Shown here in pieces: positions 50,920 through 60,248 of a DNA stretch of 64,000 nucleotides. The notes under the pieces are model-generated. The model saw nothing but the letters and a program-made list of their open reading frames with translations, was not told where the DNA came from and searched no databases. How positions within the stretch are numbered: the first letter of the stretch is position 1; every line of letters starts with the position of its first letter. Where the stretch lies: positions 744,001-808,000 of the forward strand of contig JADJFV010000001.1 of assembly GCA_016708435.1 (NCBI GenBank). Reading direction: 5' to 3'. The position numbers and the translations under genes were made by a program. This DNA is from Leptospiraceae bacterium. Its GTDB lineage: Bacteria; Spirochaetota; Leptospiria; Leptospirales; Leptospiraceae.

Positions 50920-51885
50920 TTGTCAAAAAATACAGAAGCGGTTGCTCAGATTAAAAAAATTAAAGAAGAAATTCACAATGGAATTGTGGGGCAGGAATCT
51001 TTAGTCGATGGACTCATTCTTGGTTTATTAGCAGATGGACATATTTTGATTGAAGGTGTGCCGGGACTTGCAAAGACAAGAGTTGTCAATCTTCTTGCTA
51101 ATATTTGTAATGTTGCCTTTAAGCGGTTACAGTTCACTCCTGATTTGCTCCCAGCGGATATTGTTGGGACTAGAATTTACAATCAATCAAAAGCAAGCTT
51201 TGAAGTGAATAAGGGTCCCATTTTCGCAAACTTCGTATTAGCCGATGAAATCAATCGGGCGCCCGCAAAAGTTCAGTCTGCACTTCTTGAAACCATGCAA
51301 GAAAAACAAGTCACGATTGGCGACGAAACATTCTTGGTTCCAAAGCCTTTTTTTGTTTTTGCTACCATGAATCCTGTTGAGCAGGAAGGAACTTACTCTC
51401 TACCAGAAGCACAATTAGATCGTTTCTTAATGAAGCTAATCGTGAATTATCCCACAAAGAAAGAGGAAGCAGAAGTTGTAAAGATGGTAATTCAAGAGAC
51501 AAGGCTTCCTGAAGTGCAAAAGCTCATGACTCCCGAAGATATTTTAAACCTACAAAAGATTGCGCGAAATATTTTCATCGAAGATAAAATTATTTCTTAT
51601 ATCACTGATATCATTCAAGCTACACGTGATCCAAAGGCGTATGGATTGAACTTGGAAAATGTAATCCAATATGGTGCTTCCCCTAGAGCGTCTATTGCAC
51701 TTGCGTTAGTAGGTAGAGCCCGTGCCCTTATGTTTGGAAGAGATTCTGTTTTACCGGAAGATATTAAGGCTATCGCACATAACGTTCTCCGTCATAGAAT
51801 TATACCTACTTATTATGCGGAAGCAGAAGGCATTAAAACAGAGCAAATTATCAATGAGATTCTATCTAAGGTAAAAGTTCCTTAA
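50920..51885 (+). CDS. MoxR-family AAA ATPase
   Basis: A 321-residue AAA+ protein: Walker A GVPGLAKT (Lys52), Walker B 'FVLADEINRAPAKVQSALL', sensor 'FFVFATMNPVEQEGTYSLP' and arginine-finger region 'YGASPRASIALALVGRARAL'. MoxR ATPases act as chaperones for VWA-domain proteins, here the DUF58 and Bat proteins that follow at once. TTG start with AAGGAG upstream. Confidence 0.92.
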   Translation: MSKNTEAVAQIKKIKEEIHNGIVGQESLVDGLILGLLADGHILIEGVPGLAKTRVVNLLANICNVAFKRLQFTPDLLPADIVGTRIYNQSKASFEVNKGPIFANFVLADEINRAPAKVQSALLETMQEKQVTIGDETFLVPKPFFVFATMNPVEQEGTYSLPEAQLDRFLMKLIVNYPTKKEEAEVVKMVIQETRLPEVQKLMTPEDILNLQKIARNIFIEDKIISYITDIIQATRDPKAYGLNLENVIQYGASPRASIALALVGRARALMFGRDSVLPEDIKAIAHNVLRHRIIPTYYAEAEGIKTEQIINEILSKVKVP

Positions 51886-51896
51886 GCTGTAACTCC

Positions 51897-52778
51897 ATGC
51901 TAGTTTCAGATCTTTTAAAAAGAGCCAAAGAACTTGAACTGATTGCGAGACGAAATGCGCATTCACTTCTTGCCGGCGATTATATTTCCACAATCCCCGG
52001 TCGAGGTTTGCAATTTCACGAGGCAAGAAAGTATGTCTATGGGGAATCCATTCGAATGATTGATTGGAATATGACAGCCCGTTTAGGAGAACCATACGTT
52101 AAAACATTTTTAGAAGAAAGAGAACGAGAAGTCTTTATTGCGTTAGATGTTAGTCCCTCCATGTTTACAGGATTTCAAGATAGAACTAAAATTGAATTTG
52201 CTGTAGAGGTAGCGGCTACTCTTACTTATTCCTCTATTCAATCAAGGGATAAAGTCGGATATATTATTTTTAACAATGAAGCAATCGAAGTAGTTCGACC
52301 TACTGGCGGTAAATCACAATTATTCCGTGCAATTAAATCCTTCTTAACTCATTCAGAAACGATTCCTAATTCAAATGCAAATTCAGATATTCGAAGTGTT
52401 CTTCATGCGATTCAGAAATTTAAAAGAAGTCATTTTATACTTTTTATTATTTCTGATTTTTTAGATCACGATTTGCCGGAAGATTTGAAATTTTCTCGCA
52501 TTGAGCATGATATTAATATGCTTCATATTTATGATCCGATAGAATATAGTTTTTCTAACGAAATATTTTTTCCTTCTATTTCTCCTGAATTAAACAACGG
52601 GAAAAGGAATACGGGATTTATTAGTCCGGGTGAGCTAGGCAGTCTTGATGAAATGACTACTTATTTAAAAAATGCGAGCGTCAAATATCGAATATCCGTT
52701 AATAGTATTCCTACTTCTGCCGAAGTTGGTCGCGCACTAAAGGAATTTTTCCATCTCAAGAAGAGGGTGATTGTTTGA
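51897..52778 (+). CDS. DUF58 protein (VWA-like)
   Basis: A 293-residue DUF58 protein. It has 'GRGLQFHEARKYVYGESIR', 'DWNMTARLGEPYVKTFLEE' and a MIDAS-like ALDVSPSM. DUF58 genes routinely follow moxR. It may present metal-bound substrates or partners to MoxR. It is 11 bp after moxR and overlaps the next gene by 4 bp. Confidence 0.88.
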   Translation: MLVSDLLKRAKELELIARRNAHSLLAGDYISTIPGRGLQFHEARKYVYGESIRMIDWNMTARLGEPYVKTFLEEREREVFIALDVSPSMFTGFQDRTKIEFAVEVAATLTYSSIQSRDKVGYIIFNNEAIEVVRPTGGKSQLFRAIKSFLTHSETIPNSNANSDIRSVLHAIQKFKRSHFILFIISDFLDHDLPEDLKFSRIEHDINMLHIYDPIEYSFSNEIFFPSISPELNNGKRNTGFISPGELGSLDEMTTYLKNASVKYRISVNSIPTSAEVGRALKEFFHLKKRVIV

Positions 52779-53317
52779 TTTTCTTACTCGCAGAATTACC
52801 CAACGGAATTGCTCCTCCTGTTCATATGTTTGATTGGAGATACAATCAAGAAATTAGAAATTGGATTTTACTTCCGATTCTATTGCTTGCAATTTATTGG
52901 TTGTATCGATACTTCAAGAACATGCAAAAAGAAATTCAAAAACGTAAACCAAGACCTCCAGTGCAACCAGCGGAAGTTCTAAAAGAAAGAATTGAAATTA
53001 TTCAGAAAAACTATTCAAGCAATTTTCAATACAGAGACGGTTTACATGAATTATCCGCTTTGATGAGGACTCATTTCGAATCCAAGACGGGAATTGAAAT
53101 GGAAGAAATGACAGCCGAAGAAATTACAAGTAGACTAAAGGATAAGAAAATTACAAAATTTTTTATTGATCTAACTAGTCTTCAATTTGGAAAAGAGAAT
53201 CCGATGAAGTCAGAATTTGATGAGGTGTTTACTGAAGCAAAAATTGCCTCTGGTCTAGAAAATCTTCCTAAGCCCAAAGAAAAATCTAAGAGCACGGAAA
53301 TTGTGAGGCCTGGATAG
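52775..53317 (+). CDS. Membrane protein of the Bat operon (DUF4381-like)
   Basis: A 180-residue protein with one membrane segment (about 28-46, 'WILLPILLLAIYWLYRYFK') and a helical cytoplasmic domain ('YRDGLHELSALMRTHFESK'). It holds the position and shape of the DUF4381-like gene in MoxR/Bat operons. Start TTG overlaps the DUF58 stop. Confidence 0.7.
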   Translation: MIFLLAELPNGIAPPVHMFDWRYNQEIRNWILLPILLLAIYWLYRYFKNMQKEIQKRKPRPPVQPAEVLKERIEIIQKNYSSNFQYRDGLHELSALMRTHFESKTGIEMEEMTAEEITSRLKDKKITKFFIDLTSLQFGKENPMKSEFDEVFTEAKIASGLENLPKPKEKSKSTEIVRPG

Positions 53318-54321
53318 TGAGCGATATACATTTTTCCTATTCGTTAGTTCTTCTGGCATTGTGGTTGATACCGGTATACCTTTACTTCCGGTTTAGATTC
53401 TTTAAAAAGGCTAATGTATCTTATGCGCCTCTTCAATATAGAACTCCTGCGAATAAGCGATATTATTATTTTTATATGCAATTAGTTTTAGAAGCCTTAC
53501 TGTTAGTTACAATTCTTGTTGGAATTGCTGATCCTCATAAAGTATCCGAACGAAGTATGATTCAAGAAGATGGGCTTGATATTGCGCTTGTTCTAGATGT
53601 CTCGGCAAGTATGCAGGCAGCGGATTTCCCGCCAAACCGTCTTGAGGCAATGAAAGGAATTGCAAAAGATTTTATTAAGCGCAGTGGAGGAAATCGTATC
53701 GGCATATACATATTTGCCCAAGATACGTTTACTCAGACTCCTCTAACTACAGATCATGCTGTGTTACTTGAATTACTAGAAAGTATTTCTTTTAAAGTGA
53801 TTGATCACTCAGAAAGTGGTGGAACAGCTATTGGCGATGCATTATTAGCCGCTACAGATTCTTTGGAAAAAGCAAAAGTTCCAAAGCGAGACCAGGCAAT
53901 CATTCTCATTACCGATGGAGAAAGTTCTTACGGGGTAGATCCGATATTAGCCGCTAAGTATGTTAAGGATCTTGGGATTAAGCTCTATGCAATTGGTTTA
54001 GCCGGCGAAGAGCCTATAGAGGTTTATGTAGACGGAAAGCCCTATCTCACTCCTAGTGGTAAAATACTAGTAACCTCACTTGATGATAAACAATTACGCA
54101 AAGTTGCACAGACTGCTGACGGAAAATTCTATCGTGCTAAAAACGAGAATGTTTTGGCTGAAGTATTTTCTGAATTAAGTAACCTCTCTAGAACTCCACT
54201 TGATATTAAAAAAACAAGACTTAAGCATTCCTATGCGCGCTATGTAGCATTTGTCGGAATGCAAATCTTTTTTGTTTGGATGTTAATCCATGGATTATTT
54301 GTTAGGAGGCCAATGAGATGA
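53317..54321 (+). CDS. batA: BatA-type VWA membrane protein
   Basis: A 334-residue protein: two N-terminal membrane segments, a VWA domain with the MIDAS motif LDVSASMQAADF (D-x-S-x-S), 'QAIILITDGESSYGVDPI', and a C-terminal membrane segment (about 305-325). In spirochaetes and Bacteroides, Bat proteins are linked to stress tolerance; the molecular role is unsettled. GTG start. Confidence 0.87.
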   Translation: MSDIHFSYSLVLLALWLIPVYLYFRFRFFKKANVSYAPLQYRTPANKRYYYFYMQLVLEALLLVTILVGIADPHKVSERSMIQEDGLDIALVLDVSASMQAADFPPNRLEAMKGIAKDFIKRSGGNRIGIYIFAQDTFTQTPLTTDHAVLLELLESISFKVIDHSESGGTAIGDALLAATDSLEKAKVPKRDQAIILITDGESSYGVDPILAAKYVKDLGIKLYAIGLAGEEPIEVYVDGKPYLTPSGKILVTSLDDKQLRKVAQTADGKFYRAKNENVLAEVFSELSNLSRTPLDIKKTRLKHSYARYVAFVGMQIFFVWMLIHGLFVRRPMR

Positions 54322-55394
54322 TTGACTTTGAAAATATAAATCATTTTTTTTGGACTCTTCCGTGGATTTTTTTTCTACTCTATCTATATCGTAAACAATC
54401 GAAAGCATTTCTTTGGATTGAACAAAATATTTCAAAGAGGTTTACGAATTCGATTACAAAGTATAATTCTTTAAATAAAATCAAGCTTCACTTAGTATAT
54501 TTATTTTTCTTGGGGTTACTGGCAATTACCGCTGCAACTGGACCTAGAATGGAAGGAATGGTAGAAGATGCATCAGGAAAAGGCAAAATCATATTAGTCC
54601 TCGATGGATCTTTTAGTATGCTTGCTGGTGATACAAGTCCTCATCCGATTACAAAAAAATATCCTGAAGATAGGTTTGCAGAGGCACAAATATTTGCAGA
54701 AGAATTGGTGGATGCAAATCCTGATTATGCTTATGGACTCATAACGTTTAGCGGCAAACCAGCGATACACTCTATGCCTACGAACGATATTATTTCAATT
54801 AAAACATTTATTCATACACTGCTTGCACATAGTTTTGAAAGCACTGGTTCTAGTTTTAAATTAGCACTAAAAGAAATTTTGCGAGAAGTCTACGAGACAG
54901 AGGGGAATATTCAAGTTATCCTCTTAAGTGATGGCGAAGTTCCGGAAGGTAAAGAAGAGGACTTAGAAGAAGAAATTGAATCCTTAAAGCAAAACAAAGT
55001 TACAATTCACACAGTCGGAGTAGGAACAAGCAAAGGTGGAGCTGTGAATTTCTTTGTGTCGTATACGGAAGAAGAAAAAAAGGAAATGGAAAATAATTCT
55101 ACCGATGACTCGACTGGAACCAAGAAAAAAGAAGTAGATCAAAAAATAATCAAGAAAATCGAAACCTACCGACAGGATGATTTATTAAAGAGACTTGCCA
55201 ATGAAACTGGCGGACATTATATTGTTGTCGAAAAAAGTAAGTGGGTAAACGATCTTAGTCCCTTCATAAAAGAAACCGGTGCAATTGCAAAATCTAAAAT
55301 TAAAACTAGCGGCAAAATAGATTTATCCGTATACTTTCTAATTGCGTTTTTGATTGGATTTCTATTGGATAGTTTCTTACTTTTTAGAAAATAG
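54318..55394 (+). CDS. batB: BatB-type VWA membrane protein
   Basis: A 358-residue protein with the same plan as BatA: N-terminal membrane helices, a VWA domain with LDGSFSMLAGD, 'NIQVILLSDGEVPEGKEED', and a C-terminal membrane helix (about 335-355). A charged insert 'TDDSTGTKKKEVDQKI' lies late in the VWA domain. It overlaps batA by 4 bp (ATGA), so the two are coupled. Confidence 0.87.
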   Translation: MIDFENINHFFWTLPWIFFLLYLYRKQSKAFLWIEQNISKRFTNSITKYNSLNKIKLHLVYLFFLGLLAITAATGPRMEGMVEDASGKGKIILVLDGSFSMLAGDTSPHPITKKYPEDRFAEAQIFAEELVDANPDYAYGLITFSGKPAIHSMPTNDIISIKTFIHTLLAHSFESTGSSFKLALKEILREVYETEGNIQVILLSDGEVPEGKEEDLEEEIESLKQNKVTIHTVGVGTSKGGAVNFFVSYTEEEKKEMENNSTDDSTGTKKKEVDQKIIKKIETYRQDDLLKRLANETGGHYIVVEKSKWVNDLSPFIKETGAIAKSKIKTSGKIDLSVYFLIAFLIGFLLDSFLLFRK

Positions 55395-55409
55395 AACAGA
55401 GGTATTCAG

Positions 55410-55628
55410 ATGAATATTCTTTTTATCGCAATTGGTGTTTGTGTTCTGGGTTATGTTGTTTATGGTTGGATAGATCATTTTCGATCAGGTCGATATAAAA
55501 ATATTTCTACGGAAACTCCTATTAGCCCCAGACTGAAAGATGGAAGAAAGCCCACACTTACTGATGTTAATATGGATTTATCTGAAAAAATTCTAAATCA
55601 TGATTTTGATTCCAACGATAACACATAA
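55410..55628 (+). CDS. Small membrane protein at end of Bat operon
   Basis: A 72-residue protein: one N-terminal membrane helix (ILFIAIGVCVLGYVVYGWI) and a short charged tail. It starts 15 bp after batB with AGAGG before the ATG. No family was recognised; it may be an accessory subunit. Confidence 0.6.
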   Translation: MNILFIAIGVCVLGYVVYGWIDHFRSGRYKNISTETPISPRLKDGRKPTLTDVNMDLSEKILNHDFDSNDNT

Positions 55629-55724
55629 TTTATATTCAGTTGGGTGTAAGAGTATTGTTTCACCCCCGAGTTCCTCTGTCGGTGGTTGGTAAAGGCAAAG
55701 ATTTTCAAGCGGAAAATGCCACGA

Positions 55725-55755
55725 AACTGATTTCTCTGTGTCTCCGTGGCAATCT
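55725..55755. repeat. GCCACAGAGG-family repeat, inverted copy
   Basis: CTGATTTCTCTGTGTCTCCG followed by TGGCAATCTT, in the 156-bp gap between convergent genes. It matches the copy in the MBOAT gene. Confidence 0.5.
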
Positions 55756-55784
55756 TAATGCACTATCCCTGAAATATTTTATTT

Positions 55785-57365
55785 TCAGTATTGAATGGAA
55801 AATACTCTTACTCCTAACGTAAAAATTAAAAATGTAATCAGGAAAACAAAGAACACATTCATCCAAAATCCTGCTTTTGCCATTTGCGGAATCTTTACGT
55901 AGCCGCTACTGAATACAATTGCGTTAGGCGGCGTTCCTACCGGTAGCATGAAAGCACAACTAGAAGCAACCGTTGCAGGGATGAGAATTAATCTCGGGTC
56001 TACTTCTAATGCTTTGGCAATACCCAGACCTATTGGGAGAAATAAAGTAATAGTTGCAGTATTACTCGTAAATTCTGTTAGAAATAAAACAATCGCAGTT
56101 ACTACGAAAACGACGAGGATAATATTTGTTTGCCCTTCTAGAATTATTTTTGTTTGGATACCCATCCAATCAGAAAGGCCGCTTCTATCAACTGCTCCTG
56201 CAAGGCTTAATCCTCCTCCAAATAAGAGCAACACATCCCAGGGAATGGCTTTCATATCAGACCATTCCAATAAAAAGATTTTCTTTTTCCAATTGACTGG
56301 AATTAAAAAGAGTAAAATTCCTCCCGTCATGGCAATGATTCCATCTTTTAGATTATTCTTAACGTATAAATTGCTTTCGTAAGTTCCACGTAAAATCCAG
56401 GCTAGTGCTGTTGAAATAATTACGAATGCTGTTAGACCTTCGGCTAATGTGAATTTGCCGAGCTTTGTTAATTCTACTTCTATGATTTCTTCTGCTCCTT
56501 CGATGGCTCCTAGCTTAACTGGATAAATAATTTTAGTGAGTAAAATAAATGTTACAGGTATTGACATTACAATTATCGTTACACCAAAGACCATCCAATT
56601 TGCAAAGTTAATAGATTCCAAGCCACTTTTATCAAAGAATGCTTTCATGACTGCGTTAGGTGGTGTGCCGATTAACGTTCCAAGTCCGCCAATGCTTGCT
56701 CCATAGGCAATGCTTAACATTAAAGCTACTCCAAAATTTTCTATGTTTTGTTTCTCGGAATCTGCTACTTTTGATTTTAATAATTCTAGAACAGTAATCC
56801 CAATCGGTAGCATCATGATTGTCGTTGATGCGTTACTCGCCCACATACTTATAAACGCGGTAGCAATTAAAAATCCGAGTAAAATTTGAGAAGGCTTTGT
56901 TCCTACAACTTTTATAATATTAAGAGCCACCCTTCTATGCAAGTTCCATTTTTCCATTCCGATTGCTAAAATAAATCCGCCGAGGAAAAGATAAATCACT
57001 GGATCAGCGTAAGGTGCTAATATTTGTTCTGAAAAGTATTTGGATAATTCTGGTTTGCCTATTTCTCGTAACGTTTCATTTGCAGTCTTAGGTGCAGTAT
57101 TGGAAACATTTAACAAATAAAAAAGCGGAATTGGCAGCAAGGAAGTAATTGGAATTGGGGCTGCTTCTGTTACCCACCAAATCGCCATCCATAAACCGCA
57201 GGCAGCAACCTTCCAGGCATCGTATGTCATGGCACCTTTGATTCCACTCTCTACCACGAACGACGGTGGAAATAGTAACATTGCTAAGAAAAGAATTGGT
57301 CCTGTAAAAAATCCAACCTTCTGCCAAATTTTCATTTCTTCTTGAGTCTCATCCATTTGATTCAC
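55785..57365 (-). CDS. SLC13/DASS-family dicarboxylate or sulfate symporter
   Basis: A 526-residue transporter with about twelve membrane segments. Both DASS signatures are intact: 'WASNASTTIMMLPIGITV' and 'EFTSNTATITLFLPIGLGI', the SNT-type motifs that bind sodium and substrate. It is probably a sodium-coupled carboxylate importer. It is transcribed against the Bat operon and splits it from the BatC-like gene, which suggests later insertion or rearrangement. Confidence 0.88.
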   Translation of the reverse strand: MNQMDETQEEMKIWQKVGFFTGPILFLAMLLFPPSFVVESGIKGAMTYDAWKVAACGLWMAIWWVTEAAPIPITSLLPIPLFYLLNVSNTAPKTANETLREIGKPELSKYFSEQILAPYADPVIYLFLGGFILAIGMEKWNLHRRVALNIIKVVGTKPSQILLGFLIATAFISMWASNASTTIMMLPIGITVLELLKSKVADSEKQNIENFGVALMLSIAYGASIGGLGTLIGTPPNAVMKAFFDKSGLESINFANWMVFGVTIIVMSIPVTFILLTKIIYPVKLGAIEGAEEIIEVELTKLGKFTLAEGLTAFVIISTALAWILRGTYESNLYVKNNLKDGIIAMTGGILLFLIPVNWKKKIFLLEWSDMKAIPWDVLLLFGGGLSLAGAVDRSGLSDWMGIQTKIILEGQTNIILVVFVVTAIVLFLTEFTSNTATITLFLPIGLGIAKALEVDPRLILIPATVASSCAFMLPVGTPPNAIVFSSGYVKIPQMAKAGFWMNVFFVFLITFLIFTLGVRVFSIQY

Positions 57366-57670
57366 TGTATCCTCTCTATATATGCGTATTTTATTTTTCT
57401 AGTCTAATCGTGGTTGGTCTAGAGTTAGAATAGACTCGCTTTACAATGATTAATCTTTGTATTCATTTTTAGTAATGATGCCATTTGACAAAAATAATTT
57501 CCGATTCAATTCTAGATAATCTTTTTTCTGGCGATTGCTATTCAATAAAGTAGAGTTACTTATTTCTTTGAATCCGTATAGTGAAATTCTTTAAAAATTT
57601 CACTTTGAACTAATCTAATAAAAAAGAATTATGGTTGATTGCATTCTGATTCAAACTATTTTTACTTATT
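57366..57670. other. 305-bp gap between divergent genes
   Basis: AT-rich, with no gene, repeat or clear promoter recognised. It must hold promoters for the symporter and the BatC-like gene. Confidence 0.3.
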
Positions 57671-59050
57671 ATGCTTTCAAATAGTTCTTTCCTAAAAAAA
57701 ATCTTTTCTATTCCTTTCCTTTTTCTTTCTTCTTTAATTTTCGTAAATTGCGAATACTATAAAGCATACAAATACAACGAGCAGGGAATCCAAGAGTTAA
57801 ACGAAACAAAGCTTTCTGATTCGAGGACTTCTTTTCATAAAAGCATTTCTTATTCTTATAAGTCTTATATTCCAATATATAATATTGGCAATACTCTCAT
57901 GCAAGAGGATGATTTGCCTGCGGCTCATGAAAAGTTTCAACAGGCAATTGAAGCAAATCCTGAATTCAAAGAAGCCCTCTATAATGACGGGCAAGCTTTA
58001 TTTCTTTGGGGCAAAAAAGAATTATCCCCTGATACCTGCAATATTGAAAGAGCGCGAGTGTTATGGGAGCAAGCGATTAATCGTTTCAAAGAAACTGCTG
58101 AATTAACAAGTGTAGGAGAATATAAAAAACCTTCTCTTGACAATGCGAATTTTATTGCCAATGAAATTTCTAAATTAGAAGATTTAAAAGCAAACAAATG
58201 TCAAAATCAAAATGAAAAACCAGACGAAGAAAAGAAAGATCAATCTGATTCAGATCAAAACGAAGATGGAGAAAAAAGCGAGAGCAAAAAAAATCAAGCG
58301 AATAACGATGATAAATCGCAAGATCAGAAGAATCAGAATCCAAATAATTCTCAAAGCAATGACAAGCCTAGTAAAGACGGAAAAGATTCGAAAGACAAAG
58401 ATAAATCTGGTAAAGATGGAAAAGATTCAAAAGATAAAAATGAATCTGGTAAAGATGGAAAAGATTCAAAAGATAAAAATGAATCTGGCAAAGACGGAAA
58501 AGATTCAAAAGATAAAAATGAATCTGGTAAAGATGGAAAAGATTCAAAAGATAAAAATGAAACCGGCAAAGACGGAAAGGATTCCAAGGACAAAGATAAA
58601 TCTGGCAAGGATGGAAAGGATTCCAAGGACAAAGATAAATCTGGCAAGGATGGAAAGGATTCCAAGGACAAAGATAAATCTGGTAAAGACGGAAAGGATT
58701 CAAAAGATAAAAATGAAACCGGCAAAGACGGAAAGGATTCTAAGGACAAAGATAAATCTGGCAAAGACGGAAAAGATTCCGAGGATAAAGATAAATCTGG
58801 TAGCGATGGTTCTGATGATGGAGAGGAAAATAATGGAACAGGGGGTAATGGATATATACCGTCTAATGATGGTGGTCCTAGAAAACCCACTCTAACTCCG
58901 GATGAACAAAAAAGACTTCAAAAAGAAATGGAGCGGATTCAAAAGAGATCTGGAGAAAGTAAAAACCATAAGCGCTCTCGTCACCAACAAGAGAAAAAAA
59001 ATAAAGACCAAGAAGAATTAGAGCAAGGACTTAGAGATGCTCTCTGGTAG
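57671..59050 (+). CDS. batC: BatC-like TPR lipoprotein with Lys/Asp repeat tail
   Basis: A 459-residue protein. Lipoprotein signal with Cys27 (FLSSLIFVNC). Residues about 30-180 hold TPR helices ('SYIPIYNIGNTLMQEDDLP', 'AAHEKFQQAIEANPEFKEA'), as in BatC. Residues about 183-380 are low-complexity Lys/Asp, including eleven 13-residue units SGKDGKDSKDK(D/N)(K/E). The end is basic (QKRSGESKNHKRSRHQ). The tail is a charged, probably unfolded linker. It is separated from the other Bat genes by the symporter. The symbol is by similarity of plan and context only. Confidence 0.75.
   Translation: MLSNSSFLKKIFSIPFLFLSSLIFVNCEYYKAYKYNEQGIQELNETKLSDSRTSFHKSISYSYKSYIPIYNIGNTLMQEDDLPAAHEKFQQAIEANPEFKEALYNDGQALFLWGKKELSPDTCNIERARVLWEQAINRFKETAELTSVGEYKKPSLDNANFIANEISKLEDLKANKCQNQNEKPDEEKKDQSDSDQNEDGEKSESKKNQANNDDKSQDQKNQNPNNSQSNDKPSKDGKDSKDKDKSGKDGKDSKDKNESGKDGKDSKDKNESGKDGKDSKDKNESGKDGKDSKDKNETGKDGKDSKDKDKSGKDGKDSKDKDKSGKDGKDSKDKDKSGKDGKDSKDKNETGKDGKDSKDKDKSGKDGKDSEDKDKSGSDGSDDGEENNGTGGNGYIPSNDGGPRKPTLTPDEQKRLQKEMERIQKRSGESKNHKRSRHQQEKKNKDQEELEQGLRDALW
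58367..58795 (+). repeat. 39-bp minisatellite, eleven units
   Basis: Eleven head-to-tail units of 39 bp (13 codons) in the BatC-like gene, core GGTAAAGATGGAAAAGATTC. Units differ by a few bases, with two subtypes ending GATAAA or AATGAA. Unit number is likely to vary by slippage without changing frame. Confidence 0.85.
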
Positions 59051-59052
59051 AT

Positions 59053-59553
59053 TTATTCTTTCGCGCCGGCTTGTTTTAATATATGAATCATTTCTTCGTT
59101 ACGCCAAATGTGGGCGAGGATAAGAGCGGTTATTCCGGATTTTGTTTTTATGTTTACATCGGCTCCTCGTTCGATCAGAATTTTTACCACTTCTTCATGA
59201 TCTGAATCGGCTGCAAAAATGAGCGGAGTCCAGCCTTCCGTTCCATCAGGTCGATTCATATTTCCTTTCCAGTCATCTTTTGCGTTTATTTCTGCGCCGT
59301 GGTCAATTAGAAGTTTTACGAGTTCCTTTTTTCCTCGAAAGGCTGCCCACATAATCGCTGTTCTCCCAGGAGTTTTTCCAGAATGAGCGCGAGCATTTAC
59401 TCTCGCACCTTTTGCTAAATGGTATTTGGCTGATTTCAAATTTCCTTTCTCACAGGCTTCAATCAAATCTTCTGTTTCTTCTTCGATCGATTCTTCCGAG
59501 AATACCGAAAATGAGAACAATAAAGTGAATACTAAAACAAAAATTCTAAACAT
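59053..59553 (-). CDS. Exported ankyrin-repeat protein
   Basis: A 166-residue protein with a signal peptide (RIFVLVFTLLFSFSVFSEE) and about four ankyrin repeats ('RTAIMWAAFRGKKELVKLL', 'TPLIFAADSDHEEVVKILI', 'TALILAHIWRNEEMIHILK'). It probably binds a partner protein in the periplasm. It is convergent with the BatC-like gene, with a 2-bp gap. Confidence 0.85.
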   Translation of the reverse strand: MFRIFVLVFTLLFSFSVFSEESIEEETEDLIEACEKGNLKSAKYHLAKGARVNARAHSGKTPGRTAIMWAAFRGKKELVKLLIDHGAEINAKDDWKGNMNRPDGTEGWTPLIFAADSDHEEVVKILIERGADVNIKTKSGITALILAHIWRNEEMIHILKQAGAKE

Positions 59554-59852
59554 GCTAATCCTCTAAAATAAAACTTAAGAAATGCTTCTGTAAGTTTTCC
59601 CTGAGAGCAAGAAGTTTTTTATATGTCAATAAATTACTTTTATTCTTGACAGTGCTTTCTTTCTGGTTAATTTACTAATCCCGAATATCGAAATCATCGA
59701 TGGTTCAACCGTGAAAGCAAGCCTTAGAGTGATAGCAGAGAGGTTACTATTCATTAGCCGATCTGCTTATTCGATTGGCTGACTATTTGGTGACCAAACG
59801 AATTCGGGACAGATCATCCCTTTTTCTTCCATTACTTTGCGGCAATTCTATA

Positions 59853-60032
59853 TTATTCATCTTCCTCGGTTAGAAGAAAATCTTTACTCGAATCGCGAAA
59901 GTTCGGACAATTCGAACAAGTAGAATATATGTCTTCAATATTTTTATTCCTTCGCATACATCGGCTAACTATTATTTCTTGCTCTCTGCTCTTTTCGAAG
60001 AGAAGTAACTCGCAGTCTTTAGGGTCATTCAT
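59853..60032 (-). CDS. Small cysteine-containing protein (59 residues)
   Basis: A minus-strand frame of 59 codons with ATG at 60032, preceded by AAGGAAAAG. It reads 'MNDPKDCELLLFEKSREQE' then 'IYSTCSNCPNFRDSSKDF'. The C-x2-C (TCSNCPNF), the Cys at 7 and the Cys in SRCMRRN could bind a metal. Codon use is coherent and the ribosome site is good, but no family was recognised. Confidence 0.55.
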   Translation of the reverse strand: MNDPKDCELLLFEKSREQEIIVSRCMRRNKNIEDIYSTCSNCPNFRDSSKDFLLTEEDE

Positions 60033-60248
60033 AGTCTTTTCCTTAATTTACCTTACTTTGTTGCTTGGTGAGGGATTTTTTTTCCTAAAAGAACATTTTC
60101 AATTTACTTATTCTTCTACTTCGGGATATATACAGTATTGCACGAAAAAATGCATAGCAAGTATCGTAAATATACCTAGTTCAATTTCGTATTGGCATTG
60201 CAATTTGTCTTGCGTAAATTATAGTGTATTCAAAAAATAAATTCATCC

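Noticed and set aside
58212..58895. Overlapping plus- and minus-strand ORFs over the minisatellite
   Set aside because: The repeat keeps all frames open; the compositions (Lys/Ile- or Ser/Leu/Pro-only) are by-products of the 39-bp unit.
59929..60240. Plus-strand 103-residue ORF
   Set aside because: It overlaps the better-supported minus-strand 59-residue frame, lacks a ribosome site and has no recognisable protein character.
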